NCBI GenBank assembly: GCA_902475865.1
Contig: CABSBK010000008.1
Coordinates: 1 to 12,601 of the forward strand
DNA length: 12,601 nt
Source: an uncultured Collinsella sp.
GTDB lineage: Bacteria; Actinomycetota; Coriobacteriia; Coriobacteriales; Coriobacteriaceae
Reading direction: 5' to 3'
In this document: positions 1 to 6,968 of the stretch, piece by piece
Position numbering within the stretch: the first letter of the stretch is position 1
Layout of the letters: the number at the start of each line of letters is the position of its first letter
Notes under the pieces: model-generated
Database searches by the model: none
What the model saw: the letters and a program-made list of their open reading frames with translations, nothing else
What the model was told of the DNA's origin: nothing
Program-made: the position numbers and the translations under genes

Positions 1-1
1 C

Positions 2-40
2 TCGCTCGATGCGCGCGACCTGTCCGAGCTGAGGGGGTAG
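2..40 (+). CDS. hyfE: Hydrogenase-4 component E, C-terminal end only (partial)
   Basis: Only the last 12 codons and the TAG stop (38-40) are inside the window; the gene begins upstream. The peptide SLDARDLSELRG resembles the end of E. coli HyfE, recalled as TLDVNNLTALKG, and the gene lies directly before hyfF as in the E. coli hyf operon. HyfE is a small integral membrane subunit of the hydrogenase-4 type formate hydrogenlyase. Its last codons also contain the purine-rich ribosome binding site of hyfF (31-37). The call rests on a short match plus gene order, so it is probable rather than certain. Confidence 0.7.
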   Translation, partial: SLDARDLSELRG

Positions 41-43
41 TCC

Positions 44-1603
44 ATGGAAACGTTAATTCTCGCCCTGCTCGCGACTCCTTTGGTGTTCTCGCTGGTCATG
101 GCGTTTTTGCCCAAGAACACGTCCTATAACGTGTTTGCCGGTCTCAACCTGGTCTCCGTCGCAGCCGTCCTGGTGCTGTCGATTATGACGGCCGGTGACG
201 TCCTTATGAGCGGCGACACCGCGAGCGCTTTTGGCCTGTGGTTCCACCTCGATTCGCTGGGCGCCATCTTTGTGCTGCTCATCGGCTTTATCGGTTTTCT
301 TACGGGGCTGTTCTCGCTGCCCTATGTAAAGGCCGATATCGAGGAGGGCTCCATGCCCGCCGAGCGCGCCAAGCAGTATTTTGCGCTGTTTAGCCTGTTT
401 GTGTTCACCATGCTGCTCGCGTGCCTGTCCAACAACATGATCCTCACATGGGCCGCCGTGGAGGCAACCACGCTTTCCACTGTGTTCCTCGTGGGTATCT
501 ACAAGAACAAGACGGCCCTCGAGGCTTCTTGGAAGTATGCGATGGTCTGCACCGCCGGCGTGGCCTTTGGCCTGTTCGGTACGCTGCTGATCTACGCCAA
601 CGCCGCCGACGTGATTCCCAACGCCCACGAGGCCGCATTCCTGTCGTGCGTGCTGCCGTATGCCGACCAGTTCGACCCGACGCTCATGCGCCTCGCCTTT
701 GCGTTTATCGTGATCGGCTTTGGCACCAAGGCTGGCCTGTTCCCCATGCACACTTGGCTGCCCGATGCCCACTCCCAGGCCCCGAGCCCTGTCTCGGCCC
801 TGCTCTCGGGCGTGCTGCTTAAGTGCGCCATGCTTGTGATCATGCGCTTCTACGGCTTTACCATCCAGGCCGTGGGCGCCGAGTATCCGCAACTTTTGCT
901 GTTGATCGTCGGAACGCTGTCCATTTTGGTGGCGGCACTTTCGATGTTTCGCCAGGACGACCTCAAGCGCCGCTTTGCGTACTCGTCTGTGGAGAACGTG
1001 GGCGTTATTGCCCTGTGCCTGGGTATCGGTGGCCCGCTGGGTATCGCCGCGGCCCTGCTGCACTGCGTGTTCCACGGCTTTACCAAGACGCTTGCCTTCT
1101 GCGTGTCCGGCAACATCCAGCACGCTTTTGGCACGCGTAGCCTGGCCAAGATCCAGGGCGTCGTCGAGGTTGCCCCCGCAACCGCCGCGCTCGCCGTCCT
1201 GGCGCTGCTCGGTCTTGGTGCCTTCCCGCCCTTTGGCATGTTTATCTCCGAGTTCCTGACTTTTGTCGCCGGTGTTACCGCCGGTCCCATGTGGCTGGTC
1301 GTCGTGGTCGCCCTCGGTCTTACCGTGGCCATCTCCGCGCTCACCCGCATCGCACTCAAGTCGGTATTCGGCCATGCGCCCCAGGGCATGGGCAAGCATG
1401 AGGCCCCGGCGCTCATGCTTATCCCCGAAATCATCCTGGCTGTCATGATCTTGTGGTTTGGCATCGCCACCCCGCTGCCTCTCGTGCACGGTGTGGAGAC
1501 CGCGACCGGCATCGTGCTCGAGCAGAGCACCGAGGAACTTCACGCGACGCCGATGTACCGCGCTGTGTTCGGTACCGAGACCGCTCAGAGCGAGGTGGAG
1601 TAA
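44..1603 (+). CDS. hyfF: Hydrogenase-4 component F, antiporter-like membrane subunit
   Basis: This 519-residue polytopic membrane protein belongs to the NuoL/NuoM/MrpA antiporter-like family and is closest in recalled sequence to E. coli HyfF (526 aa). Shared landmarks are WAAVEATTLS near residue 136, GFGTKAGLFPMHTWLPDAHS at 225-244 and AYSSVENVG at 312-320. Charged residues typical of the proton channel are present: Glu140, Lys229, His344, Lys348 and Glu403. A Glu in the last position is NuoM-like, whereas NuoL has Lys. The long NuoL C-terminal lateral helix is absent. The protein should form part of the membrane arm that anchors the hydrogenase and may translocate H+ or Na+; ion pumping by Hyf complexes is inferred from homology. 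The ATG at 44 has GAGGGGG six bases upstream and follows the hyfE stop by 3 bases. The stop is 3 bases before hyfG. Confidence 0.95.
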   Translation: METLILALLATPLVFSLVMAFLPKNTSYNVFAGLNLVSVAAVLVLSIMTAGDVLMSGDTASAFGLWFHLDSLGAIFVLLIGFIGFLTGLFSLPYVKADIEEGSMPAERAKQYFALFSLFVFTMLLACLSNNMILTWAAVEATTLSTVFLVGIYKNKTALEASWKYAMVCTAGVAFGLFGTLLIYANAADVIPNAHEAAFLSCVLPYADQFDPTLMRLAFAFIVIGFGTKAGLFPMHTWLPDAHSQAPSPVSALLSGVLLKCAMLVIMRFYGFTIQAVGAEYPQLLLLIVGTLSILVAALSMFRQDDLKRRFAYSSVENVGVIALCLGIGGPLGIAAALLHCVFHGFTKTLAFCVSGNIQHAFGTRSLAKIQGVVEVAPATAALAVLALLGLGAFPPFGMFISEFLTFVAGVTAGPMWLVVVVALGLTVAISALTRIALKSVFGHAPQGMGKHEAPALMLIPEIILAVMILWFGIATPLPLVHGVETATGIVLEQSTEELHATPMYRAVFGTETAQSEVE

Positions 1604-1606
1604 CGA

Positions 1607-3379
1607 ATGATTGAAACTGAGAACAAGGTGTATGCCCGTCGCTGCGAGAGCCATGTCGAGGCCCTGCGCCGCGCCGTTCCGGGCTGCATCGAGAAGGTCG
1701 AGTGGCAGTGCGAGGACCAGCTGACGATTACCGTCAAGCAGGACAAGCTGCCCGAGGCCGTCCACTACCTGTACTACGAGCGCTACGGCTGGATTCCCGT
1801 GATCATCGGCAACGATGAGCGCAGCCTGTGCGGTCGCTATGCCGTGTACTACGTCATCTCCATGGAGGGGGAGGACCCCGGCTGGGTGACCGTCCGCGCC
1901 GAGGTCGATCCTGCCAAGATGACGTTCCCGTCCGTGACGCCGTTCGTCCCCGCCTGCGTGTGGGGCGAGCGCGAGCTTCGCGACATGTTCGGCCTGATTC
2001 CCGAAGGCCTTCCCGACCGTCGTCGCCTGGTGCTGCCCGATGACTGGCCCAGCGGCCTGTACCCGCTGCGCAAGGATTCCATGGACTACCGCTTCCGTCC
2101 CGCTCCTGCGAGCGACATGGAAAACTACGAGTTCTTGGCCGATACCAAGGGCAAGGAGACGACGCTCGTCCCCATGGGCCCGTTGCATATTACCTCCGAC
2201 GAGCCCGGCCACTTCCGCCTGTTCGTTGAGGGCGAGACGATCGTCGACGCCGACTACCGTCTGTTCTACGTGCACCGCGGCATGGAGAAGGTCGCTGAGA
2301 CGCGCCTGAACTATGACGCCGTGACGTTCCTCGCCGACCGCATCTGCGGCATCTGCGGCTGCGCCCACTCGGTGGCCTATGCCGAGGCCGTCGAGCGCGC
2401 CCAGGGCATCCATGTCCCGCCGCGCGCCCAGTACATCCGCGCCATCATGCTCGAGGTCGAGCGCCTGCACTCGCATCTGCTCAACATTGGCCTGGCGTCG
2501 CACTACACCGGCTTCGACTCCGGCTTCCAGCAGTTCTTCCGCGTTCGCGAGAAGTCCATGGACCTGGCCGAGAAGCTCTCCGGTCACCGCAAGACCTACG
2601 GCCTCAACGTGATTGGCGGCGTGCGTCGCGACATTTTGGCCGAGCAGAAGCTTTCCACGCTCACGACCATTCACCAGCTGCGCTCCGAGGTTCAGGAACT
2701 CGTCGACGTCTTGCTCTCCACGCCCAACTTTATTGAGCGTACGAGCGGTATCGGCATCTTGGACCGCAAGATCGCACGCGACTTCTCGCCGGTCGGCCCG
2801 CTCATGCGTGGCTCGGGCTATGCCCGCGACGTGCGTTTTGACCACCCCTTCGACGGCTACGCCGATCCGGATGTTCAGAAGATGCACGCCGCTACGGCCG
2901 ACACCTGCGATGCCTTCGGCCGTACCGCCGTTCGCATCCAGGAGGTCTACGATTCGATCGACATGATCGAGACCATGCTCGAGAACTGCCCGTCGGGCCC
3001 CATCCTCACCACGGATTGGGAGTACACCCCGCACAAGTACGCCATCGGCGCCACCGAGGCGCCGCGCGGCGAGGACGTGCACTGGGCCATGCTCGGCAAT
3101 AACCAGAAGTGCTACCGCTGGCGCGCCAAGGCCGCCACGTACAGCAACTGGCCGGTCCTGCGCTACATGTTCCGCGGCAACACCGTGGGCGACGCGGCGC
3201 TGATCGTCGGTTCGCTGGACCCGTGCTACTCCTGCACCGACCGCGTGACGGTGACCGATGTCGCCGCCAAGCGCGACCACGTGCTCGACAAGGAGCAGTT
3301 CGAGAACGTCTGGCGCGACAAGTCGCCGCTTGCGGGCGAGGGCACCATGGCCGCCCCGCTCGATGAGGAGGCGCTCTAA
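1607..3379 (+). CDS. hyfG: [NiFe] hydrogenase large (catalytic) subunit, HyfG/HycE type
   Basis: This is the catalytic subunit that reduces protons to H2 in formate hydrogenlyase. At 590 residues it has the HycE/HyfG layout: an N-terminal NuoC-like 30 kDa domain (about 30-165) fused to a NuoD-like hydrogenase large subunit (about 180-546). The four [NiFe] cysteines are in RICGIC (Cys247, Cys250) and DPCYSC (Cys540, Cys543). In this family HycI cleaves after the Arg of DPCxxCxxR, here Arg546, which would release a 44-residue tail compared with 32 in E. coli HycE. The ATG at 1607 has GAGGTGGAG upstream, overlapping the end of hyfF. Every Lys codon I read in this gene is AAG, a bias that fits high expression. 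The Hyf name is preferred over Hyc because hyfE and hyfF lie upstream. Confidence 0.97.
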   Translation: MIETENKVYARRCESHVEALRRAVPGCIEKVEWQCEDQLTITVKQDKLPEAVHYLYYERYGWIPVIIGNDERSLCGRYAVYYVISMEGEDPGWVTVRAEVDPAKMTFPSVTPFVPACVWGERELRDMFGLIPEGLPDRRRLVLPDDWPSGLYPLRKDSMDYRFRPAPASDMENYEFLADTKGKETTLVPMGPLHITSDEPGHFRLFVEGETIVDADYRLFYVHRGMEKVAETRLNYDAVTFLADRICGICGCAHSVAYAEAVERAQGIHVPPRAQYIRAIMLEVERLHSHLLNIGLASHYTGFDSGFQQFFRVREKSMDLAEKLSGHRKTYGLNVIGGVRRDILAEQKLSTLTTIHQLRSEVQELVDVLLSTPNFIERTSGIGILDRKIARDFSPVGPLMRGSGYARDVRFDHPFDGYADPDVQKMHAATADTCDAFGRTAVRIQEVYDSIDMIETMLENCPSGPILTTDWEYTPHKYAIGATEAPRGEDVHWAMLGNNQKCYRWRAKAATYSNWPVLRYMFRGNTVGDAALIVGSLDPCYSCTDRVTVTDVAAKRDHVLDKEQFENVWRDKSPLAGEGTMAAPLDEEAL

Positions 3380-3380
3380 T

Positions 3381-4097
3381 ATGCTGAAGCTTTGGAAGGT
3401 TAACGCCAAGGCCGGCGACGCGACGGTCAAGTACCCGTTTGCGCCGTTTCCCACCAACAAGGACATGCGCGGCAAGCCCGAGCACAACGCCGAGCTCTGC
3501 ATCGCCTGCGGTGCCTGCGGCGTGGCGTGCCCGGCCGATGCCATTCGCATGGACACCGACCTTGCGGACGATACCATCACCTGGTCGATCGACTACGGTC
3601 GCTGCATCTTCTGCGGCCGCTGCGAGGAGGCCTGCCCCATGGAGGCCATCAAGCTCACCGAGGAGTTTGAGCTGGCTGTCATGAGCAAAGACGACCTCAC
3701 CAGCAAGAGCGTCTATACGCTCGAGCACTGCTCGCGCTGCGGCAAGCCGTTTGCCCCGCATAAGGAGATCGACTACGCCAAGCGCCTGCTGCAAAAGGCC
3801 GGCGGCATGGAGGCCGAGCAGGCCGCCCGTACCGTCGGTATGTGCCAGGAGTGCAAGCGCGAGCTCGACGCCCTGCGCGCCGCCTCGGCCGTAAAGACCG
3901 GCAACGCGCACGGCATGGCTGCCAACGAGACGCTTGCGTCCGGTGAGCCCCAGGGCCCCGGCATGGAGTATCTGGGCGGCCACGGCGTGAACCCGGAGTA
4001 TATCGACCGCGAGCTCAACCCCGATGCGCCCGAGATTCCCGCCGGTCCTGCGCCGGTCGAGGGCATCATCATGGATTTTGATACGAAGGAGGAGTAA
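3381..4097 (+). CDS. hyfH: Formate hydrogenlyase ferredoxin-like subunit, HyfH/HycF type
   Basis: This 238-residue NuoI-like iron-sulfur subunit passes electrons towards the hydrogenase small subunit. It contains two 4Fe-4S motifs, CIACGACGVACP (from residue 40) and CIFCGRCEEACP (from about residue 75). These are followed by two CxxC pairs (CSRC and CQEC), which match the extra cysteine metal site of E. coli HycF. The segment KEIDYAKRLLQKAGG aligns with KEIDYAIALLKHNGD of HycF. The E. coli homologues have about 180 residues. The extra length is a low-complexity C-terminal tail (about 170-238) rich in Gly, Pro, Ala and acidic residues, with no recognisable motif. The ATG at 3381 was chosen because GAGGAGG lies at 3365-3371 and it starts one base after the hyfG stop. 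An in-frame extension upstream would run inside hyfG. Confidence 0.95.
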   Translation: MLKLWKVNAKAGDATVKYPFAPFPTNKDMRGKPEHNAELCIACGACGVACPADAIRMDTDLADDTITWSIDYGRCIFCGRCEEACPMEAIKLTEEFELAVMSKDDLTSKSVYTLEHCSRCGKPFAPHKEIDYAKRLLQKAGGMEAEQAARTVGMCQECKRELDALRAASAVKTGNAHGMAANETLASGEPQGPGMEYLGGHGVNPEYIDRELNPDAPEIPAGPAPVEGIIMDFDTKEE

Positions 4098-4099
4098 CC

Positions 4100-4882
4100 A
4101 TGGCCGAACCCACGCTTTTGCCCGAGCGGCTTCAGTACCGCCCGACCAAGATCGAGCTCGACGAGAGCATCGAGAAGGCCAAGGCGACCCTTCTTAAGAA
4201 GATCAAGCGCTCGGTGTATGTCTACCGTGTTGACTGCGGCGGCTGCAACGGCTGCGAGATCGAGATCTTCGGTTCCATCACGCCCGTCTTCGACGTCGAG
4301 CGCTTTGGCATCAAGGTCGTGCCCTCGCCCCGTCACGCCGATGTGCTGCTGTACACCGGTGCCGTGACGCGTGCCATGCGCATGCCGGCCCTGCGCGCCT
4401 TTGAGGCCGCGCCCGATCCCAAGATCGTGGTGTCCTATGGCGCGTGCGGCTGCACCGGTGGCATCTTCTACGACAACTACTGCGTCTGGGGCGGCACGGA
4501 CAAGATTTTGCCGGTCGATGTCTACATCCCCGGCTGCCCGCCCAGCCCCGCGCAGACCATCTACGGCTTTGCCATGGCGCTCGGTCTGCTGGACCAAAAG
4601 CTCCATGCCGAGACCACGGTGGAGGCCGCCGGCGAGCAGGCCGATATCCTGCACCCCGGCGTGCCGTACAAGCTGCGCGTTGCCATCGAGCGCGAGGCTC
4701 GCGCCATGAGCGGCTACCGTTACGGCCGCGACCTGGCCAACGAGTTTATGGACACGCTCGAGGGCGCGCCCAAGGGCGATATCCGCGGTGCCATGGCGCT
4801 GCTCATCGACAAGCAGGACGATCCTCGTCGCGTTGAGGTCTACTCGGCGCTGCAGGATCTGGTGCTGGCCGGAGTGCGCTAG
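4100..4882 (+). CDS. hyfI: [NiFe] hydrogenase small subunit, HyfI/HycG type (NuoB-like)
   Basis: This 260-residue NuoB-like small subunit carries the 4Fe-4S cluster next to the NiFe site and partners with the large subunit. Near-identical blocks to E. coli HycG/HyfI (about 255 aa) include YVYRVDCGGCNGCEIEIF at 40-57, KVVPSPRHAD, CVWGGTDKI and VDVYIPGCPPSP. Likely cluster ligands are Cys49, Cys52, Cys116 and Cys146. Cys46 and Cys118 are additional; Cys118 lies in GACGCTGG, where the E. coli protein has GACGNSGG. The C-terminal block YRYGRDLANEF is also typical of the Hyc/Hyf branch. The ATG at 4100 has AAGGAGGAG at 4086-4094, overlapping the hyfH stop. The next start follows its TAG stop with no gap, so the genes are probably translationally coupled. 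Confidence 0.96.
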   Translation: MAEPTLLPERLQYRPTKIELDESIEKAKATLLKKIKRSVYVYRVDCGGCNGCEIEIFGSITPVFDVERFGIKVVPSPRHADVLLYTGAVTRAMRMPALRAFEAAPDPKIVVSYGACGCTGGIFYDNYCVWGGTDKILPVDVYIPGCPPSPAQTIYGFAMALGLLDQKLHAETTVEAAGEQADILHPGVPYKLRVAIEREARAMSGYRYGRDLANEFMDTLEGAPKGDIRGAMALLIDKQDDPRRVEVYSALQDLVLAGVR

Positions 4883-5464
4883 ATGGAGCTCACGGACCGC
4901 TCTGGTTACTTTGCGGGCCCCGGCATGCTCGGCGGCTCCTTTGGCGATGCCTCGCGCGCAAGCGACGAGGCCGCCGAGGGCGTCGCCGACCCCTGCCTGG
5001 GCCATGCGCCCGACCAGGTGGTCTTCTATGAGCTCACGCGTAAGTTTGTGGAGACCGAGGAAGACGTTCCCCAGGAGGCCTGCGACGTGCTGTACTACAC
5101 GCTCGCCGTGGGCCACCACACCGGCGTGCTCGATTGCTTTGAGCCGCGCCTGTCGGTGCCGGTTGATGTGTTCTATTCGCTCGTCGACGCGTTGCCGGAG
5201 GGGGAGGCCAAGACCAAGTTCGAGGCCATCCACTCCTTTGGCGAGTGCCAGCTTGACAAGGCATCGGTGCCGTCGCTGCTCGAGGCCTGCGACACGCTGC
5301 TCGACGAGCGCGGTTTTCGCGGGTCGGCCAAGGCCGGCATCTCGGTGTTCGACGACGACTTTGGCCTGCATGCCCAGCAGGTCGCGTTTCTGATGAAGTT
5401 CCGCGATCTGGTTGAGCGCGTGCGCGATGTGTCGGGCGTGTATCTGACGGGAAGGTTGCAGTAA
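4883..5464 (+). CDS. hycH: Formate hydrogenlyase assembly protein HycH/HyfJ
   Basis: This 193-residue protein matches HycH, a soluble factor needed for assembly of the formate hydrogenlyase large subunit in E. coli. The clearest block is VVFYELTRKF (from about residue 45), followed by the YYTLAVGHHTGVLDCFE stretch, which parallels YYSLAIGHHLGVIDCLE of E. coli. The homologue has about 136 residues and starts almost at this block. The present protein therefore has an N-terminal extension of about 44 residues, rich in Gly, Ala and acidic residues, without a signal peptide or membrane helix. The ATG at 4883 abuts the hyfI stop and has only a weak GGAG at 4871-4874, so the exact start is less sure than the identity. 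A start nearer the conserved core, such as a GTG near 5015, cannot be excluded. The TAA stop overlaps the hycI start by one base. Confidence 0.88.
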   Translation: MELTDRSGYFAGPGMLGGSFGDASRASDEAAEGVADPCLGHAPDQVVFYELTRKFVETEEDVPQEACDVLYYTLAVGHHTGVLDCFEPRLSVPVDVFYSLVDALPEGEAKTKFEAIHSFGECQLDKASVPSLLEACDTLLDERGFRGSAKAGISVFDDDFGLHAQQVAFLMKFRDLVERVRDVSGVYLTGRLQ

Positions 5465-5967
5465 TGGGTCGCGTTGTGGATGGTCGTGTGAACGGCGCCC
5501 CGTTTGCGGGTATCGTGCTCACGGCGGGAAGCGTGCTGCGTGCCGACGATGCCGCCGGCCCCGTGCTCTCCAAAAAGATGGAGGACGCGCCCATCGCCGG
5601 TTGGTACACCATCGACGGCGGGCAAACGCCCGAGGACGACATCATCGAGGTCAAGCGCGAGCGTCCGCCGCGTTTGGTTTTGGTCGATGCCGCCGACATG
5701 GCACTGCCCGTCGGCGCCATCCGCTTGCTCGACAAACGTGACGTGGCCCGCAAGTCGATGTTCACCACGCATTCGCTCCCTTTGTCGATTCTGATCGAGG
5801 AAATCGAGCAATCGTGCGAAGATATCGTCTTCATAGGGATTCAGCCGGGCGACACGGAGTTCTACAACCCCATGTCCCCGGAAGTCTTTGACGCCGTCGA
5901 CGCCGTGTACGACGCCGTGGCCGCCAACGACTTTTCCCACTTTGTCCGCTTGGGGCAAGAGCAATAG
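5464..5967 (+). CDS. hycI: Hydrogenase maturation endopeptidase HycI
   Basis: HycI is the nickel-dependent protease that removes the C-terminal peptide of the hydrogenase large subunit after nickel insertion. The 167-residue protein aligns along its length with E. coli HycI (156 aa), including IDGGQTPEDDI, the VDAADM segment, TTHSLPL and the FIGIQPGD segment. The nickel-binding residues of the family appear as Asp29 (in ADDAAGP), Asp75 and His103. The usual glycine motif GN is GS here (Gly22-Ser23), as in other HycI proteins, and the N-terminus has about 13 extra residues. The ATG at 5464 overlaps the hycH stop (TAATG) and has GGGAAGG at 5449-5455. Its cognate substrate is almost certainly the hyfG product. 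The E. coli hyf operon has no protease gene, so this arrangement mixes hyf and hyc features. Confidence 0.95.
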   Translation: MGRVVDGRVNGAPFAGIVLTAGSVLRADDAAGPVLSKKMEDAPIAGWYTIDGGQTPEDDIIEVKRERPPRLVLVDAADMALPVGAIRLLDKRDVARKSMFTTHSLPLSILIEEIEQSCEDIVFIGIQPGDTEFYNPMSPEVFDAVDAVYDAVAANDFSHFVRLGQEQ

Positions 5968-5988
5968 GAGCGCTTGTCCCCGCTGATT

Positions 5989-5995
5989 AGGAAAG
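5989..5995 (+). promoter_or_regulatory. Ribosome binding site that sets the focA start
   Basis: AGGAAAG lies 11 bases before the ATG at 6007. It supports that ATG over the in-frame TTG at 5974, which has only the weak GGAG at 5967-5970 just upstream. Confidence 0.6.
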
Positions 5996-6006
5996 AAGTG
6001 ATTGAC

Positions 6007-6846
6007 ATGGCAGATTCCAAGGCAGAATATCCCGATCCCGATTGCCTGGCGCCTGCCGCGATCGAGGCCAAGACCGAGACCGCCGGCGTGACCAAGGCCA
6101 ACCTGCCGGTCGCAAAGGCCTTTCTGCTGGCAATGTTCGCCGGCGCGTTCATTGCCTTCGGCGGCCTGTTCTTTACCGTGTTCTTGAGCGATAGCACGCT
6201 GGGCTGGGGCGCCCAGCGCGTCGTGGGCGGCCTGTGCTTTTGCCTGGGCCTGGTGCTGGTGCTGGTGTGCGGCGCCGAGCTGTTTACCGGCAATTCGCTT
6301 ATGGTCTGCGCACTCAAGAGCAAAAAGATCACCCTGGTCCAGATGCTCAAGGCTTGGGTCGTCGTATGGGTCGGTAACTTTGTCGGTGCCCTGTTCATCG
6401 TCTTTTTGGTGTACATGGCCGGCATTTACAAGCTCAACGGCGAGGCGGTCGCCAATTCCATGGTGAGCGTCGCCGCCGGCCAGGTGACGATCGACTGGGT
6501 GACGATCTTCTTGCGCGGCATCCTGTGCAATATCTTTGTGTGCCTGGCCGTGTGGATCGGTACCGCCGGCAAGACTGTGGTCGATAAGGTTGTGGGCATT
6601 TTGCTGCCCATCGCCGCCTTTGTGGCCTGCGGTTTTGAGCACTGCGTCGCCAACATGTACTTTTTGCCCATGGGTGCCGTGATGCACGCGTGCGGCTATG
6701 GTGCCGACGTCGCCGGCGCCGATGCGCTCAACGCCGCGGGCATTGCGTTTAACCTGTCCGCCGCCACGCTGGGCAACATCGTGGGCGGTGCGGTTCTGGT
6801 CGCGCTCGGCTACTGGTTTATCTACGCTAAGAAGTCCGAGGCGTAA
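6007..6846 (+). CDS. focA: Formate channel FocA (formate/nitrite transporter family)
   Basis: This 279-residue inner-membrane protein of the FNT family forms pentameric channels for small anions in its homologues. It has six expected membrane segments after a hydrophilic N-terminus of about 30 residues. It shares with E. coli FocA (285 aa) the CGAELFTG motif (pore Thr94), GNFVGAL, the NIFVCLAVW stretch and FEHCVANM with the central pore residue His212. NirC (nitrite) and HSC (hydrosulfide) channels share the fold, so formate specificity is inferred from the hydrogenlyase operon. The position after hyfJ/hycI parallels focB at the end of the E. coli hyf operon. A 39-base gap separates it from hycI, with no terminator seen, so it is probably co-transcribed. 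The ATG at 6007 was chosen for its ribosome binding site. A terminator follows 22 bases after the stop. Confidence 0.93.
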   Translation: MADSKAEYPDPDCLAPAAIEAKTETAGVTKANLPVAKAFLLAMFAGAFIAFGGLFFTVFLSDSTLGWGAQRVVGGLCFCLGLVLVLVCGAELFTGNSLMVCALKSKKITLVQMLKAWVVVWVGNFVGALFIVFLVYMAGIYKLNGEAVANSMVSVAAGQVTIDWVTIFLRGILCNIFVCLAVWIGTAGKTVVDKVVGILLPIAAFVACGFEHCVANMYFLPMGAVMHACGYGADVAGADALNAAGIAFNLSAATLGNIVGGAVLVALGYWFIYAKKSEA

Positions 6847-6868
6847 GGTACCGTCTGTTTGACGTTGG

Positions 6869-6904
6869 GCCTCCCGCGGGGCGTTGCCGTGCGGGAGGCT
6901 TTTT
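6869..6904 (+). terminator. Rho-independent terminator after focA
   Basis: A perfect 9-bp stem, GCCTCCCGC (6869-6877) pairing with GCGGGAGGC (6891-6899), encloses a 13-base loop and is followed by five T (6900-6904). It should end the formate hydrogenlyase transcript and separate it from the molybdoenzyme-selAB genes. There is no matching A-run on the left side, so it should work mainly on the + strand. Confidence 0.9.
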
Positions 6905-6952
6905 GGGTCCGGGGCTCGTTGCCGGGCTTTTGGCCTGTTGTGTTTGGCTGAT

Positions 6953-6960
6953 GAAAGGGG
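6953..6960 (+). promoter_or_regulatory. Ribosome binding site that sets the molybdoenzyme start
   Basis: GAAAGGGG lies 8 bases before the ATG at 6969. It argues for that start over upstream in-frame codons near 6903, which fall in the terminator T-run. No convincing -35/-10 pair was seen between the terminator and this site (6905-6952). Confidence 0.65.
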
Positions 6961-6968
6961 TAATCGAG

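Noticed and set aside
53..3580. A very long open frame of 1175 codons on the minus strand opposite hyfF, hyfG and hyfH
   Set aside because: It is a mirror of biased GC-rich codons on the + strand. It runs antisense through three clearly conserved genes, has His/Gly/Arg-rich low-complexity composition, and shows no recognisable domain.
6903..6968. Upstream start for the molybdoenzyme giving a hydrophobic N-terminus that could look like a signal peptide
   Set aside because: The codon lies in the T-run of the focA terminator and has no ribosome binding site. There is no twin-arginine motif, and the ATG at 6969 has a good site.
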